From assembly GCA_000497125.2 (NCBI GenBank), contig CM035316.1, positions 1,316,001 to 1,380,000 of the forward strand: a stretch of 64,000 nucleotides of DNA, read 5' to 3'. The notes under the pieces are model-generated. The model was not told where the DNA came from. It made no database searches and saw only the letters and a program-made list of their open reading frames with translations. Origin of the DNA: Spironucleus salmonicida. Its lineage: Eukaryota > Fornicata > Diplomonadida > Hexamitidae. Positions 32,615 to 43,925 of the stretch are shown here, one piece after another. The translations under genes were made by a program, and so were the position numbers. Within the stretch, counting starts at the first letter, position 1, and each line of letters begins with the position of its first letter.

Positions 32615-33712
32615 ATGAGCAAAGGATTTCTAGATGATATTATCGAGTAGATAAGTGTTAAAAAACCGAGCTCGATGTCCTGGATAGCGCCTCCATAACA
32701 ATAATAATCAACTCAATAGATTCCAGTTTAGTAATAGTAATAATTTTATCAACAGCAATTGTATCAGCCATAATAGCAGTTTTCGCCTGTTAATAATAAT
32801 TAAAGGTAATAACATACTCCGTAAATTGGAGCAATGTAATAATACTAGTAATATCAGCCAGTTCCTCAAATGTATACCCAATAAATGTCTTATTAACCAC
32901 AACAACAGCAGCAATAACCTCAACAACAATTCATGCATAATTCAAGTATTATAACACATTAGTAACCTCAATTCGATTATGAAACTGAGATTAAAAATCT
33001 TTAGAAAAATTTATCTTAATTGCCTGTTACACAACTACAAAATGCATTCAACTTGTTAGTAAATTTAGTAGAAAATCTGGGTTCAACAGTAGAAGCTTCT
33101 AGAGGTCTTCAAGGCCTTCCAAAAATCTCAAAATCTCAAATTTCTGGTACAATCGAGCAAGAATCAACATACCAAACTAATGATCTGATGACTCAAGTGA
33201 TTGCTAAAAGATAATAAAATAAGTCTTAAATTCCAAGTTCATCCTTTGAAAAGCAGCTCATGTAGACCGAAAAATCGGTACATGGAAAAAGGCTGATTTA
33301 ATTCCCTACCTTAAAAGCGATTGACAGGTGGACTGAGGCATTGCTAGGATAGTTTTCAACTAAAATTTAAAGACTCACTCTTGATACTGCTGATAAATAC
33401 TTTTGGTTAGATAAAAATGTTCAGAAAGTTTTTTGGTCAAACACTGAGGGTTAGGCTGCATGTGGCAGTTTTTCTTTGTGCAATATTTTATATATTTTAG
33501 TCGGTTAGCATTCAATTGATTATACTAAAGCAAAAATTAGTTATTCTGACGTTAGTGGATTGGTTTCCAGCCAATCTGTCCCCGTGAAGCCTCAAATATC
33601 AATTATTAATGATAAAAGAGATATAAATATTATATTTCCAAATATAGAAAAATGTGATATTTGGGTTGCTGCTTTAACTCAATTGCAGAAGCTTATAAAG
33701 GTAATTTATTGA
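32615..33712 (+). CDS. Polyglutamine-rich protein with possible C-terminal PH-like domain
   Basis: 365 residues. Residues ~25-115 are dominated by Gln runs separated by Pro, Tyr and Met, written with all four Gln codons (CAA, CAG, TAA, TAG). A helical segment follows (LQNAFNLLVNLVENLGSTVE). The C-terminal ~130 residues (KYFWLDKNVQKVFWSNTEGQ, NIIFPNIEKCDIWVAALTQL) have the strand order and final Trp helix of a PH domain. A role as a cytoskeletal or membrane adaptor is plausible. The promoter carries TTACTTTC. Confidence 0.65.
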
Positions 33713-33776
33713 ACGTATTTTTTATAAATGTATTAACTTTATTATTATATATTAATATAAATTTATCTTTACGAAT

Positions 33777-36700
33777 ATGGAGAATTATTTAAAATCAGAG
33801 TTAATCAAGGGATCAGATAGAACTTACAAGGGACTAAATAAAAATAGTGGTTAAACGGTAGCAATAAAAATTCTACCAGTTTCTAAGGATCTTTTAGCAG
33901 ATGCAGGTTTTTTAAAATCTTTAAATTCGATTTTTTTGGTTAAAGTACTAGATGTTTATACCTCAGATACTAAAATTACTATTATTTAAGAGTATGTTGA
34001 AAATGGCTCATTACGTCCTTTGGCTGGTATATTAAATTAGGGTCTAGTTTCAAAAATTATTTCGTAGGTTTTTTTAGGGTTATCATTTCTAGCTGAAAAT
34101 TCGATAGTTCATGGTGGAATTTCACTAGATAATGTTTTATTTACTAAAGATTCTTAAGTTAAACTTTAATTAATAGGGAGAAAACGAGAAAAAACACCTG
34201 GTTCAGACTAAAGTACTATTTCAACTACAAAAGATGACATATTTTTACTTGGCAAATTTGTTTATGAATTAATAACTGGCGATGATGTAATAGTTAATGA
34301 GAATGATGTAGAATTTGACAAGGATTTCAGAATAACATCTGATATATAAAAATTTTTAGAAAAGTGTTTTAAAATAGAACCAACATCAAGGCCTTCATTG
34401 ACTGAACTTAAATAATCTGATAAATGGATAAGAATTATTTTGGGACTTGATCTACTTATAACGTAATAACAAATGTCTCCAGTTGTAGTATTGGAATAGT
34501 AAGATTCATCTGAAGATTGGTCAGTATAGTAATAGCCGTTACATTTTCCGAGGCTATAAAGTCAAATTGAAGCAAATTTTGATGATGATTCTGATTTTGA
34601 AATGTAATAAACGTAAACAGATCGCTAAACTCCAGAGATTAATTAGTCACCAACTTTCCCCTCTATTTTCTAAATTTCATAAGACAAGTAAAAATCAATA
34701 CCAAAAATAGAAGTAAAAGATGATTCAGATAATTTTGATTTTGATGAATTAAATTAGCCTCTAGCAATTAAAACAGTTGTCGATAATACATTTTTACACT
34801 CAACCAAAGCTAAAAATAATGAGATAGATGATTTTGATGACGAAGATGATGATTTTAATATAGAACCACAAGCTCCACTGAAACTATAGCTTAAAATAGA
34901 TGAGGATATAATTTTTGATGATGATGATTCAGATTTTTAAATAACGAATACTCCGCTTTATATTACCTCATAGGTTTAGCCTCGAACTCCGAAGTTAAAT
35001 ACTGGATTAAATATATAAGATTAAGAACAAATAAAGTCAGTCTCACTTTAGTTAGGTAGATTACATATTAGATCAAGTCAATCAAACATTAACTTATTTG
35101 ATGATGACGATGATGAAAATATAAATTTTGTTATTCCTGTCATTAAATAAAAGAAAAGCACCATTAAATTAGTATAGCATAATACATAATCTATATAATT
35201 TGATGATATTAATGATGAATTAGATGAAAGAAAGCTAGATGATTTTGACTCAAACTTTGGATAAATCGAATCTCACAGTTTAAGATTAGTTAATAATGGA
35301 AATTTAGTAAATATATCATTTTCAGATGATGTATAAGAAGAATATAATGATTTTAATGAGATAAACTTAGCTTAATAGTTTAATGATATAATAAAATAAG
35401 TAACAATAGAAAAATTAAAAAATTTAACACTTATCTTACATTAACGAATTTCATTATCATCATATCAAAAATTTAAGGATGATAACATTGAAAAATCATT
35501 AATATAAACAAATTTTGCTTAATTTATCTTACAATAATTATCGAGTTCTAATAAATTAGAAATTGAAATTCACTTTTATTTTATGAGAATTGTTACTTTA
35601 TTAATTTATTCATCAAGTTAATTTGCTATATCTGCAATCTTTTAACGACATATATTTTATTAGTTTGATAATATAACATTTGATGACTAATCAATTAATT
35701 TTTAATTATAGGAATATATTAAGAATGATATCTTTGATAAATTAAGAGTATGTGAAAAATAAATTATTGTCTAGTGTAATTTCCTCTTAAGCATTTGTTA
35801 ATTTCTAGTTTCTGAGGATAAACGAATTTAAAAAGTTATTTAATAGTCTTTTGATGTATTTCTTAAATAAGAAGGTATATTTGCAATTAGTCAACTTATT
35901 TTATGCTTTGGAAATTCATAAATTTTATCTAACCAAATACTCTAATAAATAAGCTATTCAGGTTGTGAAATGTTTATGTCGCTATATAAACCATTTTCGG
36001 ACTTTAAAACTGAGATAGTATCTTAACTAATTAAGAACGAAGAAAATAAATATATAGTTAAAGATTTATTAAAATTAGTCAGTGGATTTTTGTAAAATCA
36101 GATTAAAACCATTACTCCTACACAGCATAAGTTAATTTAAAGTTATTTTGATATTATTATTGATATTTTCTACAATATGAAAGACCACCAAATTACTAAT
36201 GACATGACTTTAATTGACGTATTAAATGAAATTTTATCAATATCAACTCTATCTGAGTTATGCACAAATGAATATTCATAACTTCTTAATATTATTCTTT
36301 TGCTGTCTAAAATAAAGGATGATAACCTATAAAATACAATATTAAACACATTTTAATGCAAATTTATATTAATTCTTAGTAATAATACTGATTCAATGAA
36401 AAATTTATAAACAATTATTTTAGCACTAATTAATTTTATTTTTGGATCAGAACTTCGTAGGAAAGTATTATCAACACCCAATTTCTTGTAAGTATTATCA
36501 AAACTTATTAAAAAGAAAGATTTCTTATGGTAGTTTGCCTAAACTCTCCTTCTAGAACTCTTGAAATCTCCTCCATAAACATTGGACGTCTAACTCATGA
36601 TGAGTTGTGCTGAAAGCCTTTCACAGCCACTCTGGGCGAAACAATCTGCCGATTTATTGCTGAGGTTCAACACAGATTTCATAGCAACCTAATTATCAAA

Positions 36701-37016
36701 AGCAGATTTTTCTAGTTTCCCTGAAATTGCACTACCGCCATTATCTAGCTACTGCAAATCTGCACCACTGTTTTTCAAGTCAATTTTCAATAAATCAATG
36801 ATTAAAAGATGCTATTATGGCTTAAATGGTGGAATAGGTGTACGACTTGCTGTAATGGATATGGTGTGTCTGGGACTCATTGAAGGGCTAATGACGGACG
36901 AGGAAATCAAGAAGTTCAGAAAAGGAATCGAAAAGGTCAGTAGCGAGATAGAAAATAAACTCGTGAAGAGGAAGTCGAGGGAGGTGCTCTTGATTTTGAT
37001 GAAGCAAGAATAGTGA
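33777..37016 (+). CDS. Kinase-like protein lacking catalytic residues, with long ARM/HEAT-like C-terminus
   Basis: 1079 residues. The N-terminal ~240 form a protein-kinase fold related to STE/Cdc15-MAP3K-epsilon kinases: the VAIK lysine is K31 and helix-E/catalytic-loop sequence is SIVHGGISLDNVLF (109-122). The catalytic HRD is HGG and the Mg-binding DFG is missing (KLQLIGR), so it should be a pseudokinase; Asn119 remains. The glycine-rich loop is also degenerate. Residues ~270-560 are acidic and Gln-rich with DDDDSDF clusters, and ~600-1079 are helical repeats (LINFIFGSELRRKVLSTPN). The order kinase, linker, repeats matches plant/fungal MAP3K-epsilon. Stop TAGTGATT. Confidence 0.8.
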
Positions 37017-37027
37017 TTTAGGCTCCC

Positions 37028-37978
37028 TCACTTGACCATGCTGATTTCCGCGCAACACCGGGCTATTTGGACGAAACCGTTGATACCAGCGCTGACCCGC
37101 GCGACGGCCTGCGCAACGAGCTTCATGATCCGGCTTCGCAACAGGTCGCTCACGGAAAGCTTCGGGCTCAGAACTCCCCTAGTAAGCATTTGACAAATCT
37201 CATCACCCGTGAACCCGTCGATGCTCATTTCCTTGCACTGTTTGATTGCGGTATTCACGTCACTTTGACACAAATTGATGATTTCCACTCCTTAATCTTC
37301 AGTAAGAACATCAAGAACTTGAGCCAGATCTACAAACTTGATATCATTGTCCATAAGCACAGCAGCTGACTGCAGTTAATTCACAGCGTTTCGGACATCC
37401 CCGTCTGCTAGTTTTGCAATTTCCTCGGCAGCCGCGGTCTCGATTTTGATGTTTTCGATTTCAGAAATTCGTAAAATTCTTAGCTTAATCTCAAGAGGCG
37501 TCACCGGTGAGAGCATGAGCACACAGGTTCTAGACTGAAGTGACTCAGATATTTTTGAAATATCGTTGCAGGCCAAAATGAAGCGCGTGGTGTGCGAGAA
37601 GTCCTCTATGATTCGTCGGAGCGCCAGCTGTGCCTGTGCCGTCATTGCGTCGCACTCGTCGAGAAAAACAAGCTTCTGAAAGGCCGCTGGAAGCGTTACT
37701 TGGCGTTCGGCGAAGCCACGAACACGGTCACGGACGTCAGATACATTTCGCTGGTCCGATGCATTTAGCTCTAAAAATGCTTCTTTGAACTGATTTTTAA
37801 GCATAGCACGGCCTAAGCAATGTGCAATGGTTGTTTTTCCTTGCCCTGGTGGAGATGCCATAAGAATATTTGGCAGACCACCATTAACCGAAAAATACTT
37901 CAGACGATCTACTATCGGCTCGTTTCCAACGACATCTTCTAGCGTTTGAGGACGGTGCTTCTCTATAAAGGGGAGCAT
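37028..37978 (-). CDS. RFC2: Replication factor C small subunit (RFC2/yeast Rfc4 type)
   Basis: 316 residues. AAA+ clamp-loader signatures in order: N-terminal MLPFIEKHRPQTLEDVVGNE, Walker A SPPGQGKTTIAHCLGRAM, ELNASDQRNVSDVRD, Walker B LVFLDECDAMT, ALRRIIEDFSHTTRFILACN and the SRC-box equivalent LQSRTC (normally SRC), then DGDVRNAVNQ. With RFC1 and three other small subunits it loads PCNA on primer ends. The start sequence is closest to human RFC2 among small subunits. Oddities: Walker B is DECD instead of DEAD, and the arginine-finger motif reads SRTC. The 3' part is G/C-rich. Confidence 0.9.
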
Positions 37979-38063
37979 TTTTAATGAAGTGGTACAGAGG
38001 CTATTATTAGAAAATAAAAATAAAGAAATAAGTTGAATAAAAATTTATTTATTCAAAGATGAA

Positions 38064-38112
38064 TCTATATTTTATATGATTAATAATGAAAAATAAAGTA
38101 TTTTTCACTTTA
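38064..38112 (+). promoter_or_regulatory. Core promoter of the La-motif gene
   Basis: TATATTTTATATGATTAATAA, then ~25 nt, then TTTTTCACTTTA ending directly at ATG. It shows the initiator-like motif on the plus strand, so the pattern is not strand-specific. Confidence 0.4.
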
Positions 38113-38799
38113 ATGAAAAATAATTCTGATGAATTGCGTAAGTTCCTTGAATTTTAATTTTCGAATTAAAATATGAACTTCAATAAGCAAAATCTGTAAT
38201 TATTGGAAAAATTTGATTATAAAATTCCGTCTACGGACGTAATTATGCATTTTTTAAAATTTCATAAATAAGACATCACAGCAGATGACATATCAATTGC
38301 TATCAAAGATTCTAAATGGTTATAATTTAAAGATAATTGTCTCACTAGAGACATATTTACCTCTATTGATTATCCATCTGTAATTATATCTTGTTTGCCA
38401 ATTAAATTATAATAGTTCTAATTATTCTAAATAATCCATGAAAAAACATAAATGTAACCAATTCATTCAGAAAAGTATGTTATAAAGTCTTCTGAAGGAG
38501 TTATGACTAGAGAAGTGTACTTTAATACTGCACACGAAAGAGATGAGTTTTGGACTGCATGTGGAGGACACAAATCAATTCCTAAGAAGTAAGTTTAAGA
38601 AGTAGCAAAAACCTAGGATATTGAAAACGCTTTATAAAATGCTGTGATTTTGTTACCTGGAGTATAAGGAGAAGATAAAGACTGGAAGGCTATTAAATCG
38701 ATGAAGGCCCGAGGAATTAAACCTATTGGTAAAGTAGAGAAATTAAGGTAAAAATATGGAAAAGAGAGCAAAAATAAATCATGGTTATTTAAAAAATGA
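38113..38799 (+). CDS. Putative La-motif RNA-binding protein
   Basis: 228 residues. The N-terminal ~80 residues (LRKFLEFQFSNQNMNFNKQN, then KIPSTDVIMHFLKFHK, DDISIAIKDSKWLQFKDNCL) match the helix pattern of the La winged-helix: Q-F-S-x-x-N, a hydrophobic turn, then 'I..A+K.S..+..' and 'TRD'. La proteins bind 3' oligoU ends of RNA polymerase III transcripts; the RPC5 gene of that polymerase is 3 kb away (coincidence likely). No clear RRM follows. Residues 135-228 are charged and basic. It is shorter than typical La proteins, so a LARP relative or unrelated helical protein is possible. Confidence 0.5.
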
Positions 38800-38857
38800 A
38801 GTTTAATATTATATAATTTAGCATCTATTTTTACTTTCCGCAATAATTAACTTAAAA

Positions 38858-39241
38858 ATGACAGATTCATATATACCAAGCAGTTCTAGAGATAAAACAC
38901 AAAGGTCACGCGAAGAAGTAGCCGAAATGGCTAAGACTGTATATGCAAAACTGTAAAGGGGTGACATACCAGAAGTATTCAAAAAACCTGAAGAGTTCAA
39001 TTTAAAGGGTCAAGATCGTGATTTAGATAACATTGATCCATAAAAATTACTTTATAGAACCAGTAACTCTGAATATGGGTCATTTGCTCCTTCCATCCTA
39101 GAAATGCCAATGTTCCACAAAGGTAAAACTGAAAATTTAGTAAAATAATAAAATTATGTGGTGTATAGGTCTAGCAGGATGAACTGCGAGCTTGATAAGA
39201 ACAGATATATTAACCCCACTGCAACAATAAGAAGAAAGTGA
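38858..39241 (+). CDS. PIERCE1/2-type microtubule inner protein
   Basis: 127 residues. The core LYRTSNSEYGSFAPSILEMP (~66-85) corresponds to the vertebrate PIERCE1 signature Y-R-T-S-N-(Q)-x-Y-G-S-x-x-P-T-x-H-E-M-P. It is followed by MFHKGKTENLVKQQNYVVYR, matching the 'F...S.KFS..L...G.+R' region, and NRYINPTATI. PIERCE proteins sit inside axonemal doublet microtubules and link outer-arm dynein docking sites. The fit is by motif; length is typical. The N-terminal 55 residues are polar and lineage-specific. Stop AAGTGATA. Confidence 0.75.
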
Positions 39242-39304
39242 TATTTTTTGTTTGTTTATAAATATGAATAATATGTATTATTTTGATTTCAACACTTCAC
39301 TAAA

Positions 39305-39655
39305 ATGAGCCTGTCAAAAACGGTCTAACCATTAGCTTAAATTAAGCCAGTCGGGAAGACTCTTTTAACTCTAGGTCTCAGTTCAGATTTTAGTTTATCT
39401 TCTGATGGTTCATAGAAGGAAATGGTTAAAAGTTTATTAGTAAGGAATACTCATAGTTTGACTGATATAATGTAAATATCCGTATGTCTTATTTCTAAGG
39501 TAAAATATACAGTAGATTTGTTAGATAAAATGGATTAAAGAACTATTAAGCTAGATCAATATTGTTTAAAAATTGATAGGAAACTTGCTAAAATATCATT
39601 GGCTATCGAACAGGCACTGGCGGCTAGTAGCTCTAGATAGGTGGTTAAGTAATGA
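39305..39655 (+). CDS. Small helical protein, unknown
   Basis: 116 residues starting MSLSKTVQPLAQIKPVGKTL. Ser-rich N-terminus, then a helix pair (SLLVRNTHSLTDIMQISVCL, RTIKLDQYCLKIDRKLAKIS) with coiled-coil spacing. A CAACACTTCACTAAA element precedes the ATG. The stop is TAATGA, i.e. Gln then stop. No family recognised. Confidence 0.5.
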
Positions 39656-39673
39656 AACGAATAATATAATGAA

Positions 39674-40108
39674 TCACTTTGGATTGACAATTTAGTTGTA
39701 AATGTCCCAATTATCTTATATTCTTTATTAAATTTCTTAGTGAATATTTGATAATTACATTATATTTAATGCAGTACCTCTCCCTTCAAGTAGACTTATG
39801 CGCTGATTTATTTACTCTAAAGCTTCATTCCACTATTAGGCCGAAAAACCGACTATGCTAGAACGAATAGAGTGAGAGTCTAGTTGTGATGAGCTAATTA
39901 ATTAGTAGATCTAAATATCACAGGCCTTAGAGAGCTAATCTAACTAATCTACCTTAGTTGATATATTTAAAAACTTTTCGTTTAATGCGTCAGAATTTTG
40001 CTTAAGAGTATTTAGAGTGGTGTAACATTATTCCTGCAACTGTTTATTTTATTAAATAATTGACTGTGACTGAGCAATCTATTTTTACTAATCCTGAGAA
40101 AGGGTCAT
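39674..40108 (-). CDS. Small coiled-coil protein, unknown
   Basis: 144 residues, Gln/Ser/Leu-rich, nearly all coiled coil (CYTTLNTLKQNSDALNEKFL, ISTKVDQLDQLSKACDIQIY, QWNEALEQINQRISLLEG). It resembles small subunits of spindle/kinetochore or SNARE-like helical assemblies by shape only. Stop AAGTGATT; convergent with the neighbour at 19 bp. Confidence 0.55.
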
Positions 40109-40164
40109 TTTAAAATTTACCTAATTTTTATATATTATTATATATTTATAATAAAATTTATTAA

Positions 40165-40878
40165 ATGTCAATAAAGCCTTTACCTTTAGTCCGCCCCCTC
40201 AGCAAGCCACTGACGAACTCACACATTCTATCGAGTAGAAAACCACCTAATCAAGATCAGCCTGATCCAAATATTGAAGAATAACCTATCATCCCCCTCA
40301 CTCCATAAGCCTTTATCGACACTTACACATCGCTGGAAGACGCTCCATTCCCACAGTTCCGTTTCTTTTCACTCAAAAAGTCATATGAGCAGCTAATCGC
40401 TCTGGTGCCGCTACAGCCTCCAGATATGTCCCAGCGTTTCGAAAAGGCCTACAAACAAGCCCAGATCCTCTCTACATCCAGAAACTTGATTGATTTCTTC
40501 ATAAACTCAGAAGCGATATCCCAGAAACTTGAAAATTTCGACTGGAGAATCGAAGATTTTGCTAATTTTGAGGACCAGCACGCGATGTCGGCGTCGGTAC
40601 TGTCCTTCCTGCAGCAGAATTGGGACGACGCGGTGGAGGCCGATTTGTTTTTGGAATTTTACGGTTAAAGCGAGGAGCAGTTTTTCGCTGAAAAAGCCGA
40701 ATTTGGCCTTCTGGGGTTCCAGGACGAGGACGCATAGTTCGAGGTTTTCGCAACGTTCGCAGTTTACTGTTTCGTTTTTGGACAGAACGGGCTCAAATTT
40801 GACGTTCATGACGGGCTGTATCTGCATAGATGGTTGAACGCGGAAGGGCAAGAAGAGCTCGTTGGGGTCGGGGAGTGA
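40165..40878 (+). CDS. Unknown protein; 3' half overlaps an antisense open frame
   Basis: 237 residues. Pro-rich disordered head (MSIKPLPLVRPLSKPLTN, PPNQDQPDPNIEEQPIIPLT) followed by helices (SRNLIDFFINSEAISQKLEN) and an acidic, Phe-rich C-terminal half (ADLFLEFYGQSEEQFFAE, VFATFAVYCFVFGQNGLKFD). It ends GAGTGAAA. From 40507 to 40899 a 130-residue frame on the opposite strand also reads like protein, so which strand is translated over the 3' half needs RNA data. I prefer the plus strand because its 5' half is unambiguous and contiguous. Confidence 0.5.
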
Positions 40879-41218
40879 AATTATGATTATTTCGAGCATA
40901 TATGTGATTAGCGTGGGAGCGTAAAAATATGTAATAATATATAATTAGAAACGAGTTTTCTAGATCTAAAGATTTATATAATAAGGTTTATAAATGTATT
41001 TGGTCATTACAAAAATGAATATAAAATGGAAGTTGGTATGGTAATCGTGATAGTTTAAATGAAATTAGTTGATATTTACAAGTAATTATATTTCGATAAA
41101 GTAATAGATTTTCTAAGAATTAGTAAATATTATATAATTATATTAATTTAATACACAAAGAAAAAAATATATTTAATTTATATAATATTAGGTATACGTA
41201 CTTTTACTCTTAACACAA
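40879..41218. other. AT-rich intergenic spacer
   Basis: 340 bp with several TATAATAT blocks; the final 60 bp look like the promoter of the next gene (TATATAATATTAGG... TACTTTTACTCTTAAC). No credible gene except the possible 5' end of the antisense frame noted for 40507-40899. Confidence 0.5.
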
Positions 41219-41713
41219 ATGTCTTCGCCGACAGTTCCAGCACCTCCATCATCACTTCCAGAAAAACGCTACCTACTATGTAAGCCTGAATAATTACAAG
41301 AATATCTTGATGATCGCCGTAAAAATTACCCAAGTAAAGCAAATTTAGAAAGGTTACAAAACGAGAAAAAAGCAAAGGAACACGCTCGTGTACTATTAGA
41401 TCATACAGATCCCAGTGGTGCGAGAACATAATACGAATAAGTATCTAAAAAAGGAAAGATAGTCACACAGGCTAAGCCCATAAAAGACATCACCTTAGTT
41501 GACAAAATATTGTACCACGAGCACCGAAAAATGGACTCCTGGATCCTAGAATGTGCTCAATTCATTTAAGAAGAAAATTTTCTTCGCGGTCCCATCCCAA
41601 AGAAGTATTTCTACGACTACACCGAAAAGGAAGTAATATACGAATTTATAGCCCCACCCCCGCCTAAGAAGACGTACTATACGAGCTCCAGTGACATTTC
41701 CAGCTCTGAGTGA
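41219..41713 (+). CDS. NUFIP1/Rsa1-like snoRNP assembly protein
   Basis: 164 residues. The segment LDDRRKNYPSKANLERLQNE (residues ~33-52) corresponds to the conserved NUFIP peptide (W-x-x-E-R-(R/K)-K-x-(Y/F)-P-(S/T)-x-x-N-(I/V)-x-x-K), which binds SNU13 during box C/D snoRNP assembly. Charged helices follow, then FLRGPIPKKYFYDYTE and a Ser tail (SSSDISSSE). The protein is much shorter than human NUFIP1 and lacks its zinc finger, so this is a minimal form or a look-alike. Stop GAGTGAAA, 13 bp from the convergent RPC5 stop. Confidence 0.5.
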
Positions 41714-41726
41714 AATTGTGTTTATC

Positions 41727-42932
41727 TCACTCCTCCCTGATTATCTTCATGACTTTTGCACTGTATCCTTCGTTCTTAGTCTCTAGAATCTCCCTGCCCC
41801 CCTCCACATCCTTTAGAACAACCCCAGCTGCCTCAGCGAGAGTTTTTGCAATTTGTGACATATTTTCTTATAAATAAACATAATCTGGCGTGAACCCAAA
41901 TACCCAGTCGTCCCCCTGTGGTTGGATCAGCCCATCAAGCTCGAAGATCCTGCTCATATTCTGTGTGCTCAAATTTGTCATTTTCTTGATGTATTTCCTG
42001 TCGATTTTTACATTTTACTTTTCATCAATTATAAATTAAATTCGATTTTCCACTCCTGCTTAATCAATTCCTTCCACTTCAATTCCGCCTATTGCGATGT
42101 AAAATAACACGAAATCGCGCGCTCTTTAAAGCATTTCCGGGACTGCAAATCGTGACTAAATGACATAAATTCCTAGCACATTCTGTGCAAAATTGATCAG
42201 ATTTTCGTGCAGAAGCCCAGTTTCCTTGACCAGCCTTTTCGCTTATTCCAGAGAAATAATACGCTGGTCACGCACCAAAAGTTCGCATTTTGATCGCAAA
42301 TCTGGCCTGGTTTGAAGCTGATTTGAGAGCTTTTGGAGCGAATTTTGCGTCGTTGTAAACAGATTTTTATATCGATCTGGTGGCACATCAAAAGGAAGGG
42401 GAGAAGAAGGAGTGGAAAATTGAAATCTTTCTTTTTCAGTTGCGTCATGCTAAATATAGGAATATGTGTAAGGGACGGTTTGGAGGTAATTTGGAAGCGT
42501 TAAAACGTTGTTATCAAGTTTCTCGTAGGGATCGATTTCAGCCTGAAACTTGCTGTTGATATATGTAAAATCAGGCTAAATCGTATAAATTTCGCTTATG
42601 GGCTGAATAATGAGTCTGCTATTCAGAAATGTACCGATAGCAAAATTTTACTTTTTCGCGAAATGGTGCACTGCAGAGCCAGTGAATTGCATGTTTGTAA
42701 GTTCGTTGTATTCGTGGTCTGGATCAAAATTATCGTGGATGTCAAGCGGCGTCTGGAAGTTTAGTTTATTGTGCTCTGGGTAGTACGTAATTTGCTATGG
42801 TGCAGCATACTCCCTAAAATTTGGTCTGATGGGGAACTGGTACAAATGAAGGAGCTATTGATTTGGTGGCTGGTTGAATTCTATTTCTATTTCTTCAATA
42901 ATTGAGTCTGAAGTCTCGATTTCAGGGTCCAT
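41727..42932 (-). CDS. RPC5: RNA polymerase III subunit RPC5 (POLR3E / yeast C37)
   Basis: 401 residues. The N-terminal Sin/RPC5 dimerisation module is visible: acidic head, then LLHLYQFPIRPNFREYAAPQ (the 'LYLFQYPLRP' box), ITYYPEHNKLNFQTPLD and the LTNMQFTGSAVHHFAKKQNF segment. The C-terminal half has tandem winged-helix-like regions, e.g. LNSRLIIQPISEIYTIQPD and RSKCELLVRDQRIISLEQ. In the Pol III TFIIF-like subcomplex it pairs with C53/RPC4 and acts in initiation and termination. Size is between yeast C37 (282) and human (708). The promoter shows CTCACTTCCC about 20 nt before the ATG. Confidence 0.75.
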
Positions 42933-42977
42933 TTTAAGGAATGGGAAGTGAGGAAATGATATAAAATGAACAAAATC

Positions 42978-43862
42978 TCACTGGTCTTCGGGAATATAAA
43001 TAGGGTTCCTGAGCACCTGCTTCTCTGGGAACTGCTTTTTCGGGTGATTTACATTCGGAATGACGATGATATTCTCGATTTAGTTCCATTTTGAGGGATC
43101 CAGGATATCCCTCTACTGAGGTGGCTTAATGGGCTCCATTTTGTGTGCACCGTTACGGAGCTCTTATAGCGTCCGTCCATCGCTCTTGAACGTAATCTTC
43201 TATTCACAAATTAAATTATCAATATTGGTACCGATTAGATCCTCTGTTTTCTTAACTTTTTACAATCGATACATTGGGTCGTCAAATACAACTGTAGTAG
43301 CAATCTTCTTTGTTTAGAACGGATCATATTTATTCTCGTCAATATTTTCTAGATTTTGACCTTTTTCCTTGCTTACTTTAACATAGTTTATGTGTTCGAT
43401 GTACTTTTACGTCTCAAATTCTTTTGTGAATTTCTGATCAACTTCATTTTGAAGTTTAGCATGAATAGGTACAAAAGTATTTATTTCGTAGTCAATAAAA
43501 GTCTTCTCCTTTGCTAGTTATTTTTCTTAAGCTTAGGTATGCAGTAGTGCATCTACATCTCTGATAATTGTTTCGTTACCTTGGATTAATTTTAATTTTG
43601 TCTCTCTAAATCTTTGTTGCTATCTCAAATCTTCCTCTATCAGACATCTCTATGTTTACTGTCTAGTTTATAGCTATCTTTATGCATAAACTCGCTCCAT
43701 AAGCTGAGCTTTTGTTTGAGCTTATTATTGAGTTTGTTAGGATTGCGATACAACGGAAGGTTTTGTGTGTTTAGATGGTGTATATGTTGCAGGAGGTGGT
43801 AAGAATGTACTATTTAAAGCTTCCTAATCGATTGGAACTAAAGTGCCTTTTGGGTTGAACAT
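42978..43862 (-). CDS. Coiled-coil/basic protein, unknown
   Basis: 294 residues. Proline-containing N-terminus (MFNPKGTLVPIDQEAL), central coiled coil (QLMERVYAQRQLQTRQQTQR, LRQQQRFRETKLKLIQGNET) and a structured C-terminal part containing KYDPFQTKKIATTVVFDDPM and the motif DILDPSKWNQIENIIVIP. It looks like a cilium-associated protein, but I cannot assign a family. Stop context CAGTGAGA. Confidence 0.6.
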
Positions 43863-43925
43863 TTTATGCGGAATATAAATTAATAACATTGATATATAAT
43901 AAGCCTATTTTTACTAACCTTCAAA

